A stretch of 64,000 nucleotides of DNA from Oceanobacillus caeni. GTDB lineage: Bacteria; Bacillota; Bacilli; Bacillales; Amphibacillaceae. Shown piece by piece: positions 1 to 8,896 of this stretch. How positions within the stretch are numbered: the first letter of the stretch is position 1; each line of letters opens with the position of its first letter. The notes under the pieces are model-generated. The model was not told the DNA's origin, did no database searches, and saw only the letters and a program-made list of their open reading frames with translations. The stretch is from NCBI RefSeq assembly GCF_019037185.1, contig NZ_JAHHXM010000002.1, positions 1 through 64,000 of the forward strand, read 5' to 3'. A program made the translations under genes and the position numbers.

Positions 1-74
1 GGCTCCACAGGTAGGATTCGAACCTACGACCGATCGGTTAACAGCCGATTGCTCTACCACTGAGCTACTGTGGA
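1..74 (-). tRNA. tRNA-Asn (anticodon GTT)
   Basis: The reverse complement folds as a full cloverleaf: acceptor arms TCCACAG and CTGTGGA, D-arm AGCTCAGTGGTAGAGC, anticodon loop CTGTTAA with GTT, and T-arm GTTCGAATC. The discriminator G and two C of the 3' CCA are encoded; the final A would lie just outside the window, so the gene is complete except for that base. Neighbouring tRNAs, if any, are outside the window. Confidence 0.95.
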
Positions 75-207
75 ATAGTGAAATGTTAATATTTAACAAC
101 GATATAAAATTTACCATGTATTTTTTCGTTTGTCAACACTATTTATTAATCTCGACAAACATAAACAACGTCTATTATAATATCACCTTTTATTCTTATT
201 TGCAATT

Positions 208-239
208 AAAAAAGAGAAGGTTTTATCCCTTCTCTTTTA
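208..239 (-). terminator. Intrinsic terminator of the Na/Pi cotransporter gene
   Basis: Inverted repeat AAAAGAGAAGG / CCTTCTCTTTT with a short loop, followed on the minus strand by a T-run. It lies a few bases after the stop codon. Confidence 0.85.
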
Positions 240-241
240 TT

Positions 242-1873
242 TTAATCATGATGACCTAAAACATACTCAGCAATGTTCACTGCGTGGTCACCAATACGCT
301 CTAAATTACTTATGATATCAACAAATACTATACCTGCTGAACCACTGCAAAGCCCTTCATTCATACGAATAATATGTCGCTTACGATAATCTCTTTCCAT
401 CTTATCAATTTCTTCTTCTCGTTGAACAACTTCTAAGGCTTTCTCTCTATCAGACTCACTTAAAGCATCTACAGCTTGTTTAACAGTCATATTAGTTAAG
501 TCAAACATAGTGTTTAACTCACCCATCGCCTTATCTGAAATTTGGACTTTATTAGAAATTTTGTAATCCACCAACTCAATTAAATTTTCAAAGTGATCCC
601 CTATTCGTTCAATATCACGGACGGAGTTCATTAATGCTGTATGTTTTTCACTTTCCTGTTCAGATAGAGATCTTCCTGATACCGTCACTAAATATTCTGT
701 AATATTACGATCTAGGTTATTTATGGCTCCCTCAATTTGCATAGCCATATCTGAATGTTTTTGAGAACTTGTAGTTAAATATCGATTGGATTCTTCTAGA
801 CCTTTACAAGCATATTCTCCCATTCGGGCTATTTCCTTTTTCGCTTGATCTAAAGCTAAAGCAGAAGATCTCTCAATGAAAATCGGATCCAAGAATTTTG
901 GTTTATATTCAATAGTCGTATCTTTACCCGGGATTATTTTCGTAACAATCCATGCCAATCCAGCTATAAACGGAAATTGTATAATCGTGTTCATAACATT
1001 AAAGCTTCCGTGTGCAAATGCAATCGTCATTTCTGGATTCAAATTTAATTTTGTCTGTAAGAATGATACAAAAGCTACAAATGGAATTAATAATATAAGA
1101 AAAATAATAGAACCCATCACATTAAAAATTACGTGAGTCAACGCTGCTCGTCTTGCCGCAACAGAAGCGCCGATTGCTGCTAACACCGCAGTAATTGTTG
1201 TTCCAATATTATCACCAAATAAAACAGGAATAGCTGCGTCTAAAGCTATAGCTCCTTCAGAAAATAGTCCTTGTAAAATACCAACCGTTGCACTTGAGCT
1301 TTGTACGATTAATGTAAAGACTGTTCCGATGATAACACCAAGAATTGGATTATCACTCATACTTACTGTTAATTCATGAAAAGCCTCAAGTGAACGTAAG
1401 GGTTTCATACCACTACTCATTAACTCTAAGCCATAAAACAAAGCACCAAAACCAAAAAGAGCTTGTCCTAGTGCAGTAATAATTGGTTTCTTAAAGAAAA
1501 AGATTAAAAATGCACCTACTGCAAGAATTGGTAAAGCATATTCACCAATATCAATACCAATAATAAAAGCGGTAATAGTTGTTCCAATATTCGCTCCCAT
1601 AATAACACCAATTGCTTGTCTTAATGTCATAAAACCTGCATTAACAAGCCCTACTGTTAATACGGTCGTACCTGAACTACTTTGAATTAACATCGTTACA
1701 ACCATTCCGGCAAGCACGCCAAGGAAAGGATTACTTGTAAATCGATCAAGTATATCTCTTAATCGATCACCTGCAGACTTTTGTAAACCATCTCCCATAA
1801 ATTTAATACCTAAAAGGAAGATCCCAAGTCCACCAAAAAATTCAAAGAGTAGTGTCTGAATATCTACATCCAA
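242..1873 (-). CDS. Na/Pi cotransporter family protein with C-terminal PhoU domain
   Basis: A 543-residue membrane protein predicted to import phosphate with sodium. Two copies of the PNaS repeat are visible, each with the signature QSSS (QSSSGTT near residue 64 and QSSSATV near 192), embedded in eight or more hydrophobic segments over residues 1-310. Residues about 340-540 are hydrophilic and helical, with two PhoU-like blocks containing ERIGDH (both near the end of a helical repeat). The start is TTG, placed 8 nt after a GAAAGGATG ribosome site. The gene stands alone with its own terminator. A possible PhoP box lies upstream. It is NptA/YjbB-like; the transported ion is inferred from family membership. 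Confidence 0.88.
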   Translation of the reverse strand: MDVDIQTLLFEFFGGLGIFLLGIKFMGDGLQKSAGDRLRDILDRFTSNPFLGVLAGMVVTMLIQSSSGTTVLTVGLVNAGFMTLRQAIGVIMGANIGTTITAFIIGIDIGEYALPILAVGAFLIFFFKKPIITALGQALFGFGALFYGLELMSSGMKPLRSLEAFHELTVSMSDNPILGVIIGTVFTLIVQSSSATVGILQGLFSEGAIALDAAIPVLFGDNIGTTITAVLAAIGASVAARRAALTHVIFNVMGSIIFLILLIPFVAFVSFLQTKLNLNPEMTIAFAHGSFNVMNTIIQFPFIAGLAWIVTKIIPGKDTTIEYKPKFLDPIFIERSSALALDQAKKEIARMGEYACKGLEESNRYLTTSSQKHSDMAMQIEGAINNLDRNITEYLVTVSGRSLSEQESEKHTALMNSVRDIERIGDHFENLIELVDYKISNKVQISDKAMGELNTMFDLTNMTVKQAVDALSESDREKALEVVQREEEIDKMERDYRKRHIIRMNEGLCSGSAGIVFVDIISNLERIGDHAVNIAEYVLGHHD

Positions 1874-1924
1874 TGATATTACATCCTTTCATCCGATTAT
1901 CATTAATTAAAAAACCCTACTCTA

Positions 1925-1952
1925 TCTTAAGGTTAGGTTAATTCCTTGTAAA
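1925..1952 (-). promoter_or_regulatory. Possible PhoP box upstream of the Na/Pi cotransporter
   Basis: On the minus strand three TT-rich hexamers, TTTACA, TTAACC and TTAAGA, follow each other with exactly 5-nt spacers (11-bp period). The Bacillus PhoP recognition unit is TT(A/C/T)A(C/T)A repeated every 11 bp; one unit matches fully and two match 5 of 6. Position 50-80 bp upstream of a phosphate transporter fits, but the match is short enough to arise by chance in AT-rich DNA. Confidence 0.35.
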
Positions 1953-2031
1953 GATATTTCGTCATAATTTTACATTAAATTTACAATCATCAACAAAAAC
2001 GAATTATTACTCTACCTTCAAAAATAACAAT

Positions 2032-2097
2032 AAAAAAGACTGTTATGTCAAGATCCCAAATACACTTCTCTTTAGGACTCTTAACTTACAGTCTTTT
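2032..2097 (-). terminator. Probable terminator of the short nfeD gene
   Basis: Arms AAAAGACTGT and ACAGTCTTTT flank a loop of about 45 nt, with a T-run on the minus strand. The arms are perfect but the loop is unusually long, so efficiency is uncertain. Confidence 0.55.
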
Positions 2098-2103
2098 ACG
2101 TTG

Positions 2104-2739
2104 TTACGATTTGATTTTTTCAACTAATATTTTTGTCCCATCAACCTGAATTACTTGTATATGGGTATTTTTCTCGATCCATTGTCCGTTAGATACCGCG
2201 CTATAATCCTTTTTATTTACTTCGATTGTTCCAACAGGGCGTAAATCTGTTTTGGTGATTCCACTTTGACCTAAAAGTTTTTCATATTCCTTGTTCAAGG
2301 AGTTATATCCTTCCTCACTTGTTAATTGATCCTTTAAAGCTATTTTTGTCCACATTTCCCGCTTCTTAAAGACTTTTAAGAATAAAAAAGAGCCTGCAGT
2401 ACCTAAAATTACTCCAAGTACAGCGTACAACCCCGAGGTAAATGAAGGTGCTACTAAAGCAACGGAAACTAGCATAATGGCTACACCAATAGTCGCTAAT
2501 GTACCATCATTTAGAATTTTTCCATCAATAATGATTAGTATTAGTCCTAAAAAGTATAAAATAAGCATAATTATAAAGAAACTTGTTTCTACAACATACG
2601 CACCAAAATAAATGGTAATAAAACCAATTCCCAATAAACCAAAAATTCCTCTAGCATTTACTAACACTTCACCGATTAAAAACAATGACCCTATACCTGT
2701 TAAAACAAAGCCAATCCATACTAATTCAAAAATTTCCAA
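2104..2739 (-). CDS. NfeD family membrane protein (short form)
   Basis: A 211-residue protein with about five transmembrane segments in residues 1-125 and a soluble C-terminal OB-fold-like domain (residues about 145-210) containing DLRPVGTIEV, typical of NfeD. The N-terminal ClpP-like protease domain of the long NfeD form is absent. NfeD proteins work with flotillins in membrane microdomains; the long NfeD/flotillin pair lies at 26.5-28.8 kb, so this is a second copy without an adjacent flotillin. TTG start after AAAGGAGGGGTG. Function inferred from family only. Confidence 0.8.
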   Translation of the reverse strand: MEIFELVWIGFVLTGIGSLFLIGEVLVNARGIFGLLGIGFITIYFGAYVVETSFFIIMLILYFLGLILIIIDGKILNDGTLATIGVAIMLVSVALVAPSFTSGLYAVLGVILGTAGSFLFLKVFKKREMWTKIALKDQLTSEEGYNSLNKEYEKLLGQSGITKTDLRPVGTIEVNKKDYSAVSNGQWIEKNTHIQVIQVDGTKILVEKIKS

Positions 2740-2863
2740 TTACACCCCTCCTTTATATTTATTATACGAAAAAATTGAGATTAAGTTTCATTTTAAAAAT
2801 CCAAGCTCTCAGGCAGACAACGAAAAACAGTTTTCTTAGGTATTAAAAAAGGAGAAATTAAAT

Positions 2864-3187
2864 ATGTCCTTTTCCAAACGATTAATTCTATATATGTTCA
2901 TTATACTGCTAGTAGCAAGTATATATAAAGATTTATCGTTAGGAGATGATATGATTAATCAGTACCAAGATATAGAAACTTTTATAACAAAGGATAGTCA
3001 ATACACGATAATAAAAGTAAAAGTTGAATGGGGGGACACTGTATTATCTATTATTAAAGATTTAAATGAAGGAAAAATAAAAGTACCTTTTGAAAAAATT
3101 ATAAATGATTTTCAAGAATTGAATCCCAATATAGATCCAAATTCCATGGAGCCAGAGAATTACTATTATTTTCCGCTATATAAATAA
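2864..3187 (+). CDS. yqfZ: YqfZ-like protein with a LysM-type C-terminal domain
   Basis: A 107-residue protein with an N-terminal transmembrane anchor (residues 7-22) and an outward-facing domain. The stretch VEWGDTVLSI near residue 54, LNPN near 87 and a final FPLY match the start and end of a LysM repeat, which binds peptidoglycan. Start ATG follows AAAAAAGGAGAAA. It is divergent from the nfeD gene and convergent with the yqfX-like gene, with a shared terminator. B. subtilis YqfZ is of similar size and neighbourhood; identification rests on that and on the domain. Confidence 0.65.
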   Translation: MSFSKRLILYMFIILLVASIYKDLSLGDDMINQYQDIETFITKDSQYTIIKVKVEWGDTVLSIIKDLNEGKIKVPFEKIINDFQELNPNIDPNSMEPENYYYFPLYK

Positions 3188-3217
3188 AAATGGAGACTGT
3201 ATTTAGTCTCCATTTTT
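3188..3217. terminator. Bidirectional terminator between yqfZ and yqfX
   Basis: AAAATGGAGACT and AGTCTCCATTTT form a 12-bp stem with a 6-nt loop, A-rich before and T-rich after, between two convergent genes. Confidence 0.9.
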
Positions 3218-3220
3218 AAT

Positions 3221-3577
3221 CTAAACGAAAGGCAATATAAATAAGGTTACTAATATAGAAATTGCTCCTGCAGCAATTGCAATATTTCCTAAAGTATCAG
3301 CACCACGGGCTCTAGAGACAAACCCTAAAATGATACCTGCTGCACCTAGAACGATTGGCCAAACAAAGAAGGAAATAATCGATAAAGCTAGACCAATCCA
3401 TCCATACATACTATTTACATCAGCATCGTCATTATCATTTACAGCATAATCATCGGCTGTAAACTCTGCAGCAAATTCCTCATTTCTAGAGCTATCAGGT
3501 TCTATTTCAACAAAATCCTGATTTTTAGCCTCTTCACCGCGTCTTGGAGCATTTTCTATATCTTTATAATCCGCCAT
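3221..3577 (-). CDS. yqfX: YqfX-like small membrane protein (DUF4190-like)
   Basis: A 118-residue protein. Residues 1-55 are acidic (many E and D) and probably cytoplasmic. Residues 57-118 hold two hydrophobic segments linked by GFVSRARGAD, as in DUF4190-type proteins. ATG start after AAAGGAGGTC with a 9-nt spacer. Position near yqfZ, yqfT and nfo matches the B. subtilis yqf cluster. No enzymatic motif is visible and no function is assigned. Confidence 0.65.
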   Translation of the reverse strand: MADYKDIENAPRRGEEAKNQDFVEIEPDSSRNEEFAAEFTADDYAVNDNDDADVNSMYGWIGLALSIISFFVWPIVLGAAGIILGFVSRARGADTLGNIAIAAGAISILVTLFILPFV

Positions 3578-3755
3578 GGGTAATGACCTCCTTTTTTAGT
3601 CGAGGTGCATTTATAGTGTATGGAATCCCCTCAAGTTTATAATGTTAGTTTGTGGAAACATAGTTAAAAGGTAGTTTTATTTCATAATACAAGTTTATTT
3701 TATCTTAATGAATGCATATATAGTACAACAGGTTCTTTTTAAAGGAGGTACGAAA

Positions 3756-4040
3756 ATGTCCATTATCATCAAAGAATTAGTACGGAGGAAGCTTAAACAA
3801 ATAAGTTATAACGATTTATTAGATCACTCTCATCAGTACGGTTTCTCTATTTCAAAGGAACAGGCTAAGCAGATATCCCACTATTTAAAACATTATAATG
3901 GTGATCCATTTAAACACGATGATCGAGAAACGATGTTTAGGGAATTAGCAAATATTACTGATATAGAAACAGCAAGGGCAGCAAGAAAATTACTTAATGA
4001 ACTTATTAAGTCTTATGGATTAGAATATTTATTTGAATAA
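3756..4040 (+). CDS. yqfT: YqfT-like DUF2624 protein
   Basis: A 94-residue soluble protein matching the DUF2624 family (YqfT): conserved LKQISYNDLL near residue 12, YGFSISKEQA near 28, and a basic-acidic helical remainder. The start was chosen at 3756 because AAAGGAGGT ends 6 nt before this ATG; an in-frame ATG at 3708 has no ribosome site. Convergent with nfo, sharing a terminator. Function unknown in the family. Confidence 0.75.
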   Translation: MSIIIKELVRRKLKQISYNDLLDHSHQYGFSISKEQAKQISHYLKHYNGDPFKHDDRETMFRELANITDIETARAARKLLNELIKSYGLEYLFE

Positions 4041-4073
4041 AAATAGGGCTAACCTTAGGTTACCCCTATTTTT
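4039..4073. terminator. Bidirectional terminator between yqfT and nfo
   Basis: AAAAATAGGG-TAACC pairs with GGTTA-CCCTATTTTT around a 4-nt loop; A-run before and T-run after serve both converging genes. Confidence 0.9.
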
Positions 4074-4074
4074 A

Positions 4075-4968
4075 TTAACTATTTTGTATTTTTTCCTTCA
4101 AGTTTTCTTCAAAATGGCCATTTTTAATCATTTCAATTTCAAATCGATATGGAGCCTTTTTATTTTTCTTATCTTCACCAACATACGGAGTTTCTAATAT
4201 TTTAGGCAACTCTTGAAACTGGGGGTGGTGGATAATATCATGTAACGCTTTAAATCCAATATGGCCGAAACCAATATTTTCATGGCGGTCTTTATGAGCT
4301 CCTTTCTCATTTTTACTATCATTTACATGTACAACTTTTATTCTTTCCACACCGATGATTTTATCAAATTCATTTAAAACCCCATCAAAATCATTTACAA
4401 TATCATATCCGGCGTCGTGAATATGACAAGTATCCATACAAACGGATAATTTTTCATTCAAGGTAACCCCATCGATAATTTGAGCAATTTCATCGAATGT
4501 ACGTCCAATTTCAGTTCCTTTACCGGCCATAGTTTCTAAAGCAATCTCTACATCATTATTTTTTTCAAGAACCTCATTTAACCCCTCGATGATCTTTTTA
4601 ATTCCATTATCAACCCCCGCTCCTACATGTGCACCGGGGTGTAGAACAATTTGTTTCGCTCCAATAGCCTCTGTACGTTCGATTTCACTTCTTAAGAAGT
4701 TAACACCAAGTTCAAAAGTTGCTGGTTTTGTCGTATTTCCAATATTTATAATATAAGGCGCATGTACGATGATATCAGTGAGACCATTCTTTTCCATATG
4801 TTCTCGACCAGCCTCAATATTCAACTCTTCTATTGGTTTCCTTCGCGTATTTTGGGGTGCACCTGTATAAATCATAAAGGTATTTGCTCCATAGGATGTA
4901 GCTTCTTCACTTGAACCTAATAACATTTTTTTACCATTCATTGATACATGTGATCCAATTTTTAACAA
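4075..4968 (-). CDS. nfo: Deoxyribonuclease IV (apurinic/apyrimidinic endonuclease)
   Basis: Zinc-dependent AP endonuclease of base excision repair, 297 residues, the same length as B. subtilis Nfo. Family motifs are visible: GSHVSM near the N-terminus, [55 protein letters not shown], and LETP near the end, which supply the metal ligands. The start is taken as TTG at 4968, giving M-LKIGSH as in homologues, with GGGAGAG about 10 nt upstream; an ATG 24 nt earlier has a weaker site. It sits just downstream of cshB. Confidence 0.93.
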   Translation of the reverse strand: MLKIGSHVSMNGKKMLLGSSEEATSYGANTFMIYTGAPQNTRRKPIEELNIEAGREHMEKNGLTDIIVHAPYIINIGNTTKPATFELGVNFLRSEIERTEAIGAKQIVLHPGAHVGAGVDNGIKKIIEGLNEVLEKNNDVEIALETMAGKGTEIGRTFDEIAQIIDGVTLNEKLSVCMDTCHIHDAGYDIVNDFDGVLNEFDKIIGVERIKVVHVNDSKNEKGAHKDRHENIGFGHIGFKALHDIIHHPQFQELPKILETPYVGEDKKNKKAPYRFEIEMIKNGHFEENLKEKIQNS

Positions 4969-5009
4969 TATTGATACACTCTCCCTCTTCATTTCATCTC
5001 TGTTTATTT

Positions 5010-6323
5010 CTATTTTTTATGCTTCGTATTTTTTTGCAATTGTTTTTTTATAGAGACTTGCTGCTTTTTTAGTTTTTTCTTATAGCCGGGTTTTACTTTT
5101 TTAACTTTCGGAACCCTTTTCCAAGCTTCTTTTTCAAGATCAGTGGTTGTATTCTTTCTTAATTGACGGTCATTCCATGATTTAGCTTTCGTCCATTCGC
5201 CATTTTTAACATCCACATATTGGAATGAAAGACCTTTATCTTCAAGTTTTTGGATTAGTTTTAAGTCGGCTTCTTGGTATAAACTTATAGCCGTACCTTC
5301 CATACCTGCTCTTGCGGTTCTTCCAACCCTATGAATATAAAATTCTTCTTCTTTCGGTAGGTCTGCGTTAATAACATGACTAACACCCTTAATATCAATT
5401 CCTCTTGCAGCCAGATCAGTGGCAACAATGTATTGGTACCGAAGATTTTGGATATCTTTAAGTACTCGTTTTCTTTCTCTAGGTGTTAAACCACCATGAA
5501 TAATCCCTACGTCTATACCTTTTTCTTGCAGTTCAGATGCAAGTTCATCTGCTTGTTTCTTACCATTCGTAAAAATAATGCTAATATAAGGATTGATTGC
5601 TTTTGAAATTTCCAAAATAATATCCGCTTTTTCTTTATGCTTAACCGCAATTAATAAATGCTCCATTGTTTCCGGTGAAAAATGATCATTTATTTTGACA
5701 TAAATCGGATTTTCTAAATACTTTTTAAAAAAGTGCTGTAATCGTACAGGGATTGTAGCTGAAAATACCAATAATTGGATATCCCTTTTTGCTCGTACCA
5801 AAAGTTGGTCTACATCGTTAATAAACCCTAGATCTAGCATTAAATCCGCCTCATCTATAACAAAGGATTTTGCGGAATATATCGAAAGCGCCTCTTCTTT
5901 AACTAAATCTAAAATTCTCCCAGGCGTTCCTACGATAATATGTGGAGGCTGCTTTAATTTTTCCATCATTTTTTGTTTGTCTGTTCCACCTACTAATAAC
6001 TTAGCTACCAATTCTCCTTCTTTATTAGAAAATTGGATGATTTTCTTCACTTCATCATAAATTTGCATTGCCAATTCTCTAGTAGGGGCAGTAATGACAA
6101 ATTGTACTTCCCTTTTTGTACTATCTAATTGATTAAATAGGGGTAGTAAATAGGCATGGGTCTTACCAGATCCTGTTCTCGATTGACCTATAACACTATT
6201 TCCTTTTATAATGTTTGGAATAATTTTCTCCTGAATTTCAGTAGGCTTCTTAAATTTTAAATGATGGATGACTTCAAGTATATTAGGTTTCAAATCTAAT
6301 TGTTCAAATTGATTTTCTGTCAT
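5010..6323 (-). CDS. cshB: DEAD-box RNA helicase CshB
   Basis: ATP-dependent RNA helicase, 437 residues (B. subtilis CshB is about the same). Motifs in order: Q-motif (KKPTEIQ near 26), motif I SRTGSGKT near 50, Ia PTREL, Ib TPGR, II DEAD near 160, III SAT near 190, then the second RecA domain with IV, V ([10 protein letters not shown]) and [12 protein letters not shown] near 330. A lysine-rich tail (residues 370-437) is expected to bind RNA. In B. subtilis CshB acts in cold adaptation and mRNA metabolism. ATG after AAAGGAGC. Confidence 0.93.
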   Translation of the reverse strand: MTENQFEQLDLKPNILEVIHHLKFKKPTEIQEKIIPNIIKGNSVIGQSRTGSGKTHAYLLPLFNQLDSTKREVQFVITAPTRELAMQIYDEVKKIIQFSNKEGELVAKLLVGGTDKQKMMEKLKQPPHIIVGTPGRILDLVKEEALSIYSAKSFVIDEADLMLDLGFINDVDQLLVRAKRDIQLLVFSATIPVRLQHFFKKYLENPIYVKINDHFSPETMEHLLIAVKHKEKADIILEISKAINPYISIIFTNGKKQADELASELQEKGIDVGIIHGGLTPRERKRVLKDIQNLRYQYIVATDLAARGIDIKGVSHVINADLPKEEEFYIHRVGRTARAGMEGTAISLYQEADLKLIQKLEDKGLSFQYVDVKNGEWTKAKSWNDRQLRKNTTTDLEKEAWKRVPKVKKVKPGYKKKLKKQQVSIKKQLQKNTKHKK

Positions 6324-6349
6324 ATAATAAATGCTCCTTTTTTTGATAC

Positions 6350-6410
6350 TTTGCTATTAGCAAATGCCTTAGTTGTACTATTACAGGATAAGAAAGTTTT
6401 TATCTTCCTA
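6350..6410 (+). repeat. Family A intergenic repeat, copy 1 (degenerate)
   Basis: Between cshB and nif3. Retains GCTATTAG, AAATGCCTTAGTTG and the second hairpin GATAAGAAAG / CTTTCCTA-like end (TATCTTCCTA), but the first hairpin is eroded. The stop codon of the nif3 gene lies inside its right end. Confidence 0.6.
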
Positions 6411-7529
6411 AACAAACTGAAAGGGATCGGTGTTTGTTTCAGACATAAGAATTTCTACAGAAGGATGATGTTTTAATTCATTTTTTAAATAATCCACAGT
6501 ATGTTTTTTCATAATATTTTCTATATAATGGCCAGCATCAATGACAGATAACCCCATTTGCCAAGCATCCTGTGCTGTATGGAAAGACATATCTCCAGTA
6601 ATATAAACATCCGCACCTTTTTGTTTAGCTGTATGGATATATTTCTCTCCACTTCCACCTAACACCGCAACCTTCTTAACTTCTTTCTGTAAATCACCAG
6701 TAACCCTTAATCCTGAGATATTAAGAGATTTTTTAATTTGAGAACATAACTTTTCAAGGGTTATTTTTTGAGGTAACAGACCAACGCGACCAATCCCAAA
6801 ACGTTTTCCACTGTTTTTTAGAGGATATATATCGTATGCTGGCTCCTCATATGGATGAGCCTTTAATATGGACGAAATGACTTTATTAAGTTTCTCTTCG
6901 GGCAGAATAGTTTCGATTCGAACTTCATCTACTAACTCTAATTGATTAGTTGTACCAATATAAGGATTTGTCCCCTCCAATGGTTTAAATGTTCCTTCAC
7001 CTTTTGTTTGGAAAGTACAATGACTATAATTCCCAATATGTCCTGCGCCGCTATCAGATAGGGCATTTCTAATTTCCTCTTCATGGGTCTTTGGAACATA
7101 TACAACTATCTTAAGTAAACGCTGTGTGAATGTATCTAGCAAATTACTTGTGGATTGTATTCCAATTGATTGGCAAAGCATATCATTTACACCGCCAACA
7201 GCAGCATCTAGATTAGTGTGAGCCGCGTATACCGTAATTTGATGATCAATCAATTTTCTGATCAATCTTCCTTGTGGGGAGTCAAAATTAATTTGCTTGA
7301 TAGGTTTAAATAATAAGGGATGATGGGCAATAATTAAATTTACCCCTTTCTGGATCGCCTCATCAACAACTGTTTCTAATACATCTAATGTAACCATTAT
7401 TTTATTCACATTTTGATGATACGAACCTACTTGTAATCCAACATTGTCCCAATCATATGCTAAATGTTTGGGTGCCCATTTCTCCATTAATTGAAAAACA
7501 TTAGAATTATTAATTGGATGCTTTTTCAT
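6408..7529 (-). CDS. yqfO: Nif3-like dinuclear metal centre protein YqfO
   Basis: A 373-residue member of the NIF3 / GTP cyclohydrolase I type 2-like family, which forms hexameric rings with a di-metal site. Metal ligands visible: HHPLLF near residue 66, HTNLDAAVGGVND near 100, and GHYIEN near 335. The middle part (about 130-240) is the PII-like insertion seen in Bacillus YqfO. Start ATG one base after the trmK stop, with GGAGGAAC overlapping the trmK end, so both are co-translated. The stop lies in a family A repeat. Biological role is not settled in the family. Confidence 0.9.
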   Translation of the reverse strand: MKKHPINNSNVFQLMEKWAPKHLAYDWDNVGLQVGSYHQNVNKIMVTLDVLETVVDEAIQKGVNLIIAHHPLLFKPIKQINFDSPQGRLIRKLIDHQITVYAAHTNLDAAVGGVNDMLCQSIGIQSTSNLLDTFTQRLLKIVVYVPKTHEEEIRNALSDSGAGHIGNYSHCTFQTKGEGTFKPLEGTNPYIGTTNQLELVDEVRIETILPEEKLNKVISSILKAHPYEEPAYDIYPLKNSGKRFGIGRVGLLPQKITLEKLCSQIKKSLNISGLRVTGDLQKEVKKVAVLGGSGEKYIHTAKQKGADVYITGDMSFHTAQDAWQMGLSVIDAGHYIENIMKKHTVDYLKNELKHHPSVEILMSETNTDPFQFV

Positions 7530-7530
7530 C

Positions 7531-8232
7531 TTATAGTTCCTCCTCCATCCATACTAATTCTTTTTCAAACTGTACTATTTTTTCAGTGTTACGTACCTTT
7601 GCACTTTTCATTTGTGCTACAACTTGTTGCATTTTTTCATATTCATGCTGCCACTTCTTATAAAATTCACTTTTTTTGTTTCTTAATAATATTGGACCAA
7701 ATAATAGTTCTTTTTCATTAAGTATGTCCATTTGTAAAGATTTTGTTTGTTCAGCAACAATTATTTCATAAATATGGCCGTTTTCTTCTATAATGGATTC
7801 ATTTATAATTTTAAAATTATTACTTACAAACCATCGCCGTACATTTCTAGCATCGATATTGGGCTGGGCAATGATACGTTTAACATCAGTAAGTTTTTTC
7901 TTACCTTCTTCTAAAATCGTTTTAATTAAGGATCCACCCATTCCAGCAATAACAACATGATCAATGTTATCATCTTGTGTTATGATCTCCAAACCATTCC
8001 CTAATCGCACTTCAATAACATCATTGAGTTTAGTAGCACTTACCATATTCTTCGCACTATTAAAAGGTCCTTCATTTATTTCTCCAGCAATGGCACGAGC
8101 TGTTTTGTCTTTTAGGCATATATAACAAGGTAAATAAGCATGATCTGAACCAATATCTGCAAATTTTGCACCTTTATTAATAAAGTTTGCTACTTCAGTT
8201 AATCGACTGGATAAATTTATCGTAATTGTCAT
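7531..8232 (-). CDS. trmK: tRNA (adenine(22)-N1)-methyltransferase TrmK
   Basis: SAM-dependent enzyme that methylates A22 in the D-arm of bacterial tRNAs. The 233-residue protein shows motif I ADIGSDHAYLP near residue 21, GMGGSLI near 97 and QPN near 120, typical of the TrmK family. A helical C-terminal part (residues 170-233) follows. It lies directly upstream of yqfO in an overlapping arrangement conserved in Bacillaceae. ATG start after GGAGAGAACC. Confidence 0.92.
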   Translation of the reverse strand: MTITINLSSRLTEVANFINKGAKFADIGSDHAYLPCYICLKDKTARAIAGEINEGPFNSAKNMVSATKLNDVIEVRLGNGLEIITQDDNIDHVVIAGMGGSLIKTILEEGKKKLTDVKRIIAQPNIDARNVRRWFVSNNFKIINESIIEENGHIYEIIVAEQTKSLQMDILNEKELLFGPILLRNKKSEFYKKWQHEYEKMQQVVAQMKSAKVRNTEKIVQFEKELVWMEEEL

Positions 8233-8300
8233 GGTTCTCTCCTTCCAAGCTAGTCCAGACTTTTAAATTTAATCATTATTATACTTTCCAAACAAGCAAA

Positions 8301-8332
8301 AAGAAAAGCTTTCTGATTATAACAGAAAGCTT
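8301..8332 (-). terminator. Intrinsic terminator of cccA
   Basis: Perfect 10-bp stem AAGCTTTCTG / CAGAAAGCTT with a 6-nt loop, followed on the minus strand by TTTTCTTTTT. Confidence 0.9.
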
Positions 8333-8342
8333 AACTTTATTA

Positions 8343-8720
8343 TTATTGTTTTTCACTAAGCCAATCAGATAGTAATTCTATTTCCTCTGGGGCAAGTGAT
8401 CCACCAAATGGAGGCATTCCTCCATCTGTACCATTTTGGATAATTTCTGAAATTTCATCAGCACTGTATTTAGACCCAATTGTCGTTAACTCCGGACCTG
8501 CTCCACCGGATAAATCTGCACCGTGGCATGAAGAACAGTTAGCAGAAAAGATTTCTTCAGGATCCGTTGATGCTTCTCCTTCTTCAACAGCTTGTTCTCC
8601 GCCTTCTTCTGCCTGTTGAATCGCTTCTCGTTGATTCACCCCAATAAATGAAATAATAATGATAGCTAGTACCCCTACTACAGCAATAATTGCGTATGGT
8701 ATGACTGGGTTCTTTTTCAT
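8343..8720 (-). CDS. cccA: Cytochrome c-550, membrane-anchored
   Basis: A 125-residue small c-type cytochrome. An uncleaved transmembrane anchor covers residues about 7-28, followed by an acidic linker (residues 33-55) and a heme domain with the covalent heme site CSSCHG near residue 62 and the methionine ligand in GGMPPFGG near 100. It carries electrons on the outer face of the cytoplasmic membrane. Same position next to trmK and rpoD as B. subtilis cccA. ATG start after AAGGAGGAAACG. Confidence 0.93.
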   Translation of the reverse strand: MKKNPVIPYAIIAVVGVLAIIIISFIGVNQREAIQQAEEGGEQAVEEGEASTDPEEIFSANCSSCHGADLSGGAGPELTTIGSKYSADEISEIIQNGTDGGMPPFGGSLAPEEIELLSDWLSEKQ

Positions 8721-8759
8721 TACGTTTCCTCCTTATGTAATCCCCTTTTTTCTTTAGTA

Positions 8760-8838
8760 AACAGAAAGTTAAAAAAACTCCTATCTACATAAGTGCAACT
8801 ATGACATTCACCAAATACTTGGCGAATGCCAAGTTTTT
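8760..8838 (-). repeat. Family A intergenic repeat, copy 2 (reverse orientation)
   Basis: The minus strand reads AAAAACTTGGCATTCGCC, then TAGTTGCACTTATGTAG, matching the family consensus. It is one of two copies in this orientation. On the plus strand it ends GGCGAATGCCAAGTTTTT, a hairpin arm plus T-run. Lies upstream of cccA. Confidence 0.75.
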
Positions 8839-8896
8839 AATGGTTTTTATTAAGGCTATATATAGTTTACTCGAAAATCATCTAAGTTTAAAGAAT

